64,000 bases of DNA from Drechmeria coniospora (taxonomy: Eukaryota; Ascomycota; Sordariomycetes; Hypocreales; Ophiocordycipitaceae), in NCBI RefSeq assembly GCF_001625195.1, contig NC_054390.1:558001-622000 (forward strand). The letters run 5' to 3'. The first letter of the stretch is position 1. Every line of letters starts with the position of its first letter. The translations under genes were made by a program, and so were the position numbers. Positions 57,207-64,000 of the stretch are shown here, in pieces. The notes beneath the pieces are model-generated. The model was not told the DNA's origin and did no database searches. It was given only the letters and a program-made list of their open reading frames with translations.

Positions 57207-58961
57207 TCACTGCTTGCGGTTGACCATCCAGGTCAGGAGGTCGACCTTGGTCACGACGGCAATCGGCTTCGACAGCGATTTCCCGTCGGCGCTCTTCTCC
57301 GTCACCACGGCCGCGCTGTTCCACTCGAAGAAGCTGCTCAGGGTCGAGAGCGGCGTGTCGACGGTGATCTCGACAAACTTCCTCTTCGGGCCGACCGTCT
57401 CGCCCGTGGCGCCGTGGCGGAGGTCGGTGACGATCTCGTCGAAACGGCCAAAGTTGAACATGACGTCCCGGACGGGGCTCGAGCCCGTGGCGCGGCCGCG
57501 CGACATGTAGCTCAGCAGGTTTCCGAGCGTGACGAGGCCGACGAGCTTGTGGGAGGCGGAGAGGACGGGCAGCTGGTCGAAGCCCTTGTCGCGCATCGTC
57601 TCGACGGCCTCGGAGCAGCGGGCCGTGTCGGAGACGGAGGTGACGGGCTTCAGGCGCAGCGAGGCGACGGTGGCCCCGGCGTAGGGGTCGTTGGCGTCCG
57701 TCTTGACGGCGGCCGACTCGACGCCGTTGACCTGGACGTCGCCGCGGACGGGGAGCAGGTTGTTGGCCGCGAGCCAGTCGTCGTCGGCAAACTTGGAGAG
57801 GTAGCTCCGGATGCTGTCGGGCATGACGACGACGACGACGTCGCCCTTCTTGAAGCCGTAGTCCTTGACGGCCTTGAGCATGGCCGCCATGGCGGAGCCG
57901 GAGCTGCCGCCGACGAGGAGGCCTTCCTCGGCGATGAGCCGGCGGGCGAGGTAGAAGGACTCGTCGTCGTCCGTCTTGTACCACCTGTCGACGATGGTGC
58001 GCTCTAGCACGTCGGGGACGAAGTCGTAGCCAATGCCCTCGACCTTGTACGGCTCGTTGACGTGCTCCTCGTTGAGCGACTCGGGCAGGGCGAGGATGCT
58101 GCCCTGCGGGTCGGCGGCGATGACCTTGATCTTGCCGTCGTGCTTCTTCAGACCCCTCGCGATGCCCGTGATGGTGCCGCCGGTGCCGGCGCCGGCGACG
58201 ACGGCGTCGATCCTGCCGCCCGTCTGCTCCCAGATCTCCTCGGCGGTGCCGTGCTCGTGGGCGAGCGGGTTGTCGAGGTTGCTGTACTGGTCGAGGATGT
58301 GGGCGTTGGGCATCTCCTTCTCGAGACGGCGAGCGACGCCGATGTGGGACTCGGGCGCGTCCCAGGCGGCCTGGTTGGGGGTGCGGATGATGGTGGCGCC
58401 GAGGGCACGCAGGACCGAGACCTTTTCGGCCGACATCTTTTCCGGCATCGTGATGATGGTCTTGTAGCCCTTGATGGCGCCGACGAGGGCCAGGCCGATG
58501 CCACTGCGGGACGGGACATGTTTGTCAGTCTCCCGAGGCTACGGGATGGAGGGGGATGGAGGGGGATGGAGGGGGATGGAGGGGGATGGAGGGGGATGGA
58601 GGGGGATGGAGGGGGATGAAGGGGGATGGAGGGGGATGGAGGGGGATGGAGGGAGTCGAGGGGGTCGACGGGGTCGACGGGGTCGAGGGTGAGAGACGTA
58701 CGTGTTGCCGCTCGTCGGCTCGATGAGCGTGTCGCCAGGCTTTATCCTACCGCTCTTCTCCGCCTGCTCAATCATGCGTAGGGCGATCCTGTCCTTGACG
58801 CTGCCGCCGGCGTTGAACAGCTCCGTCTTGGCGTAGACCTCACACTCGATGCCGAGAGACTGCGGCACCTTGTTGAGCCGGATGAGCGGCGTGTTGCCGA
58901 TGAGCTCGGTGGCGGAGAGGACCGTGGCAGGCTTGCGCCCGACGTGGGGCACAGAAGCCAT
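57207..58961 (-). CDS. CYS4: cystathionine beta-synthase
   Basis: Two exons (58961-58702 and 58503-57207), 518 aa. It condenses serine and homocysteine to cystathionine, the first step of transsulfuration, using pyridoxal phosphate. The ATG at 58961 ([16 protein letters not shown]) is preferred over an upstream alternative frame start. The PLP lysine is in [16 protein letters not shown] joins GIGLALVGA across the intron; the phosphate-binding loop is AGTGGTITG. Two CBS (Bateman) domains follow in the last 150 residues ([34 protein letters not shown]). The N-terminal heme-binding extension of animal enzymes is absent, as in yeast. The 198-nt intron is enlarged by a decamer satellite. High confidence. 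Confidence 0.96.
58543..58652. repeat. 10-bp satellite inside the cystathionine beta-synthase intron
   Basis: About eleven copies of GGGGGATGGA on the plus strand (TCCATCCCCC in the transcript), then GGGGTCGACG units. Confidence 0.97.
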
Positions 58962-60384
58962 CGTGAGAGGAGGCGGCGAGCTGGAGCGTGCGAGGGAGAG
59001 TAAGTCGTCTTGATTTCGACAGGGCCTTGCACCGAGATGGCACGGGTGCAGGTACGCGTTGATGCAGGGGAGGGGATCGGTGAATGGGCAACGCAAACTC
59101 TGGTTTGGGCTTGTTGTGGCGATCGATATCGGCGTCGTCGTCGTGAGCTTTTCGTTTGCCCAGCCAGTTCGTTGGGGTTGGCTAGGGGAGGGAGGTAGTA
59201 ATAATTAGGTACCTAAAATAATACAGTACGGTACAGTGCAGTACGGAGGTAGGCACACACAGTACAAAAAGTATTACTGTGCAAGTACTTGCTTAAATCT
59301 ACAGTACGGAGGAGTACGGAGTACTTACAATTAATTATAATACTGTATTATTACTTACTGTGTACTAATGGTGGCAGTGGGTGGGCTTCTCTCAGACGGT
59401 AAGCAGCTGGCAAGGCTGACGGAATGTTCCAACTTTTTTGCTGCGGCGCCCCACGCCGTTGCTATCCGCAACGGCTGTTCGTGGCGCAGCACAGCCATTG
59501 TCCTATTGTTTGCTTTGTCTAGCCTCAAGTGGGCATACATCGGAACCGCCCGGGATGCAGAAAGAACGGGTCCGCTCCAGGGTAGGGGCGGACTCATAAC
59601 CGGGTGGCTCCAAAACATTCATAGATTAAAAATACTGCATGTATGTACTTACTTCGAGTGAGCTTGTTGGAAACGAGCAGATGACAAAATGAGGCGTGAG
59701 GAGTTGGTTCATTTTCTTCTCAATTTGCGCATGTGGTGAATGAAGGGTGCGCGTTGAGAAAGATAATGCCGTCGTTTTCCGTCGATGCAATGTAAGTTCG
59801 GAGTACTCCGTATATCACCGCCGCATTATTGTGGCTGACGTCGCTTGTAAGTAAGTCCTGAGTTGTATTCTGTGTACTGCATGCATACTGTACAATGCGC
59901 GGTTCTGCTTTGAATCTCTGAAAAAATCGAGAAACGAAGCTGACGATGTGAACAATGTCCACAATGAAAATTGAAAATAGGACGTTTATTTGGCTGTCTG
60001 CGTGTGCGCAGAGGTTGATGCACGAGTGTGTGCAAAATAAGATCAAAGTACTTACGGAGTACTCCGTACTCAAGCAAACATGTACACTGTCTACTCCGTA
60101 CAGGCATTGCAGATAAATGCGTGCGAGCTAGTCCTAGTACGTCGTACTTGGAATATGGATCAAGACGCTACTCTGTACCCCCCGTACGTACATACTCCCC
60201 ATCCATTGCATGTATCGATGCATTCATTACCTGCATATCTCCTATATCCCCTCCGGCAGGTGCAATGGCGACAGTCGAAATCGTGTGAATCCTCGTCGGC
60301 AGCCCAACATCCCAAGACAATCATCTTCCAGTCCTGCATAGTGCCCGCTGCCCGTGGAATCAATTCTTGCCGCATCCTCTCGAC
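58962..60384. other. intergenic region
   Basis: 1.4 kb. 59200-59370 and 60040-60200 are rich in GTAC words; no gene was seen. Confidence 0.5.
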
Positions 60385-62474
60385 TCAGTGTGTGCTGCGG
60401 CCGCCGAGGCCATCGCCCGCCTTTTCCCCTTCCTCCACGATGACCTCTCTCGTCTTGCCCCATTGGAAGTCGTCCGAGTGGAGGAGCGAATAGACGAGGA
60501 CGATCATGTTCATCAACGGCGACGAGAAGAAGTGGACAAAGTAGCCGACGACGTATTGCATCCGCTCGAGTTTGTTGCGTGGCAGCCAGAAGACGATGCA
60601 GAACGAGTACAGCTTGCAAACCGTGTCAGCCGCCGTGGAATCCCCTCATCGCTCGCTCGCCGCCGCCGCCCGACGAAGCGCCCCGGCATCAACTTACGTA
60701 TCGCGCCCACAAAACACACATCAAGCCGAGGAACGCGCCGTCTTGGAACAGCTTGGCCCCGTGCCTGACGAACAGCATGATGAGCTGCACCACGGCGGCC
60801 ATGATAAAGGGCGTGATGGCCCAGGTGACGACGGCCACGATGCTCTGCACCCTCTCCACGAGGATGATGCCCGGCCGGAAGATCATGACAAACTCGTTGG
60901 AGACGCTGCCGAGCGCCCACCGTTTCCGCTGCGACAGAAACACCTTCCACGACTGCGGCACCGCCGTGAATGCCTTGGCCCGCAGCGCCTGCGCCGTCTG
61001 CTTGCCCGGGAACTGGCTGAAGATGATGGACGCGTGGATGCTGTCCTCCGAGTAGTTGCCCATGATGTGCCGCGTCATGACGTCGTTGGGCTTCGGGCAG
61101 TACCCGAACCGCTGCCGCAGCACGCCGTCGCCAAACGTCGACTCGTCCACCCGGAGGAGCTGGCAGCAGCCCGGGAGGCAGTTGACCTTGCCCGTGATGC
61201 GCGACTGGAACATGCGCCGCAGCCCCTGCGTCTGCGAGTACTCGACCGACTGGTAGAGCGACCAGAGGCCAAAGTTTCGCCCGGCAAAGTCGACGCACAC
61301 GTGCCCGCACACGCCCACGAGCCGCCGGTTCTTGCGCACCTCCCTGATCATCTCGACGACGCAGTGCTCGTCGAAGACGGTGTCGGCGTCCATGCCCACG
61401 AGGTAGTCGACCTTGTCGACCCCGTGCTGCACGAGGAGGCCGCCGACGTGCTCGAAGAGGTCGTTGTTGAACATGGTCACCACGTTTTCCGACCGCATCT
61501 GAAAGTGGTAGAGCAAGGAGCGGGCGAAGCAGAGGCTGTCCCGCTTGCCTTGGTTGTGCCGCTTACCGACGAGCACGTACGGCACGCCCCGGTAGTGTCC
61601 CGTCTGCGTCGTCACCGGCATGAAGAGGCCGTCGCGAGCTCGGTACCCGTTGCCGAAGCGCCGCCAAGGTCCCGGCTCGAGAATGTCCTCGAGCAGATGC
61701 CGCTGCGTTGTCTTGCTCATGCCCGGCCCGCGGACGTTGCCGTCGACGACGATGAGGATGACGCGCGCGTGGTCGGAAATGCCCTTCTGATCGACCAGCG
61801 AGTCGAGCGAGCGCGTCAGCTCCTCCCGCGTTTCGTTGTAGCAGGGAAGAAGCATCACCATCTTTTCCGCCGACTCCGGTGCCATCTCCTCGTCTGCCCA
61901 GCAGCGGCAAAGCACCCGGCTGACGAGGAAATGACCGATGATGCAGACGACCATGGCCGCCTGCAACACCGTGTTGGAGCTCAGCAGGACGATGAACAGG
62001 TAGTAGACCTGCCAGTACCTGACCGACACGTAGATGAGCCCGCCGTTGAGGAGCGCGAGCCCGACGATGAGGCCCCATTTTTGAAGCCGGAGAAGACTTC
62101 TCGAGACCTTCCGCAGCTCCTCCTCCGAATCCCACCGCAGTGCCGCTTCCTCCTGCTGGATGGAGGAAGTGAAGGAAAGGTTCGACTCGACCCCTTGCGA
62201 CGGTAGCGACGTCTGCGTCGCGTTGGATCGGGGCGTCTGAGAGCCGCCAAGGAAGCTTCCGTTTACCTCTCGGAAGTGTGACTTTTGCCAATTTCCGACG
62301 TTAGAGTGCACTCCATGTCCTCGTGAACCCGCTGCTTACCAAGTCTTGCGAGATTGGGCTGTTGGTTCTCAAGCTCTGCAAAGATACCGGTGGTGACTGG
62401 GCCCGGTTTCTGGCGAGCATTGCTGCGTCTGATGGCTGGCTTCGCGTCGCGGCCGCTGCGGAAAAGGATGCCAT
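60385..62474 (-). CDS. chitin-synthase-like family 2 glycosyltransferase
   Basis: Proposed exons 62474-62340, 62281-60698 and 60612-60385; about 648 aa. The last junction joins LWARY to LYSFCIVFWLP in phase 0, ending at TGA 60385-60387. Membrane helices at about 90-140 precede a GT2 domain: VMLLPCYNE, VVDGNVRG, DYLVGMDADT, NCLPGCCQLLR, GNYSEDSIHAS and SQRKRWALGS, matching the DAD, ED and Q(R/K)xRW motifs of processive chitin-type synthases (PF03142). Further membrane helices follow. Such enzymes polymerise GlcNAc at the plasma membrane. It lacks the myosin or cytochrome-b5 domains of long class V/VII or IV enzymes and is short for a chitin synthase, so a related polymer is possible. No in-frame ATG exists directly upstream of the main exon; exon 1 (MASFSAAATRSQPSD, GTAAGC donor) is inferred, with acceptor AAAAG at 62282 or CAG slightly later. 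Confidence 0.87.
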
Positions 62475-64000
62475 TGTCCAGGAGACTTACCGCCAGCCGT
62501 GTTGAGGAGGGACCTGGCACCGGAGACAAAGCCTTGATGATTGCCTGTCAAGGGTTGAACAGAAATGAACACTAGCTGGCAGTGAACGAACGATGACGAG
62601 CACAGTTTTCATCAAACTGTTGGGTTGGCACCGACTGAAGCGCCGGGTTCGTGCTGAACGAGTCGGGATTGCTAACGACCGTCTGAAGCGAAATGATCCG
62701 TTCATGGGCGTTTCCTACCGAATCGCAACTCCTTGGATGGCTCCAAATTCTCACAAAATACTCTACGTTGATGGCCATACCTCAGAGGAGAGGAGGGGGA
62801 GAGGAACCAACTGCGCGGTCAAAACCTCCCGACGACCAATATCCTCACGATGCCCACCAGATCTCAGCCTCGCTTGTCGACGGGCATGCTAGATTCTACA
62901 GAATACGAGAAGCAACGAGGGGGCATGAAGCAACCATGCCACCTTGGGAAAGGCCTGGGATGGCCCAGCTTCTGGAGTGCATTGCAGACCATTCGGCTGC
63001 GGATCTGCGTCATGCTTTTGTTGCGCTGGCAAGCTGGGATCGATGATGGACCTTACTTCCTGCATGATCGGATGGTGCACTGTTGGGTGCCATCTGCTTT
63101 CTCGTCGTTTCTTCCGTCCCTGCATCGCTTCTGGCCTCCTGGGATTGGGACCCTGCTGTGCGTTCTGATGGTGTCAGCCCAGTTCTCAGCGCACCACAGG
63201 CCTCCCCCATCTCCGCGAGTCTACCATCCGTGGTGTATAGGTGGAAGAAGCCACAGGATGCAATGCAATCCACGCCAATCTACGCCATTGGACGGCACAG
63301 ACGACCTGGTAATAAGCCTGTGGTGCTCATGCCTCGTCCGTTGGATACAGGTCGCCCCTTGACCCCCCTTGCATGTGCGAGACGACGCACCAACAAGACG
63401 CAAAAACGGGGATAAAAGTAAAAAGACTTGGGATTGGACAATGGAACAAGTCTGGTTGCATCCGCGAAAATGTTCGCATCATGGAGACAGGCTATTTTTG
63501 ACCCGCAGCAAGTCGGTTAACAATGGCGACATCCCATGGTATCCTACGCAACAACACGATCCATGCATGCAAAATGCAGGTTTCGTATCGGCTGACAAGC
63601 ATCCATTCCTCCATCTCCTGGCCCATAGCTCTGAGAAATTGTTCGAGCACCTACCAGTATACCGGGTACTCCGCAAGACCATGACACGCCATCATCTTGA
63701 ACACAATGCAAAGTTGACTCTCGTGCCAGGCCGTGCTAATGCGCAGCATGTTTTCCGCTCGGAAAGTTGTTGCTGCTCAACAGTCGGATATGATCGGCTG
63801 GTTAGACCCGGTACGACCACGTGTGCGGACAGGGTTCGTGGCGCGGTTCACGATCACAACCCTGGCTTGCAGCATTGTCGGGGAACGGCTACGGTGCCCA
63901 AGTGTAACGCCGTGGCCGGGAGGCACAAGCGGGCGGAATACGAGCCCCCCGTCAACTGCATACGGCAGAGGGAGACCCCGAGAACGACAAGACAATGGCA
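62475..64000. other. gene-free right end of the window
   Basis: No recognisable gene; frames are short and overlap on both strands without protein character. A gene starting beyond the window cannot be excluded. Confidence 0.45.

Noticed and set aside
60572..62206. 544-codon plus-strand frame opposite the chitin-synthase-like gene
   Set aside because: Antisense shadow of GC-rich coding sequence; the minus strand carries all GT2 motifs.
62475..64000. Several 60-170 codon frames near the right end
   Set aside because: They overlap on both strands, show no domains or codon bias, and lack splice-supported extension.

Overview
The window looks like nuclear DNA of a filamentous ascomycete, most probably Sordariomycetes/Hypocreales (the order is an inference). 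Genes are GC-rich. Most are split by 48-120 nt introns with GT...CTAAC/CTGAC...AG signals; two introns are longer because of internal repeats. The recognisable proteins form a normal fungal housekeeping set: EB1/Mal3, the DEAD-box helicase Drs1, Vam7-like PX-SNARE, Akr1 palmitoyltransferase, SRP receptor beta, cystathionine beta-synthase, App1-type phosphatidate phosphatase, a Pho80-like cyclin and a chitin-synthase-like GT2 enzyme. Intergenic DNA is long and full of short GTAC-containing words and minisatellites. No tRNA, rRNA, CRISPR array or complete autonomous transposon was recognised.

Layout. 1-16.8 kb: a secreted deoxyribosyltransferase-like protein (4017-4961), a secreted M28 aminopeptidase (5863-7592, minus), 5.7 kb of repeat-rich gene-free DNA, and a Pho80-like cyclin (13329-14504, minus). 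16.8-24.5 kb: a multi-exon secreted protein of unknown family (16807-19909), a FAR1-type DNA-binding protein (21086-22174), and a ThDP-dependent enzyme with a mitochondrial-like N-terminus (22343-24474, minus). 24.5-31.4 kb: an AT-richer accessory island. It holds one two-exon cysteine-containing secreted protein (27256-28474, minus) bracketed by two homologous minisatellite blocks, followed by a 1.13 kb AT-rich element with perfect 29-bp inverted ends.

31.6-46.7 kb: an FAD-linked oxidoreductase, App1, Drs1 and EB1 (Drs1 and EB1 share a divergent promoter), a decayed SRP-receptor-beta fragment next to an 80-bp TA-flanked inverted-repeat element, and the Vam7-like SNARE. 49.2-62.5 kb: a conserved-looking two-membrane-segment coiled-coil protein, Akr1, SRP receptor beta, cystathionine beta-synthase and the chitin-synthase-like enzyme. 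The last 1.5 kb shows no gene.

The genes do not form one pathway or a secondary-metabolite cluster. The accessory content is three secreted proteins, a miniature inverted-repeat family (three 80-bp copies plus one diverged), a larger inverted-repeat element, and purine-rich satellites that have expanded inside the introns of essential-type genes. The most testable oddities are: a hydrophobic in-frame extension after the UGA stop of the Vam7-like gene, whose zero-layer residue reads as His; a 6-nt microexon candidate and a threefold repeat in the unknown secreted protein; and the bracketed secreted-protein island. Exon boundaries below were read by eye from splice signals and frame continuity.
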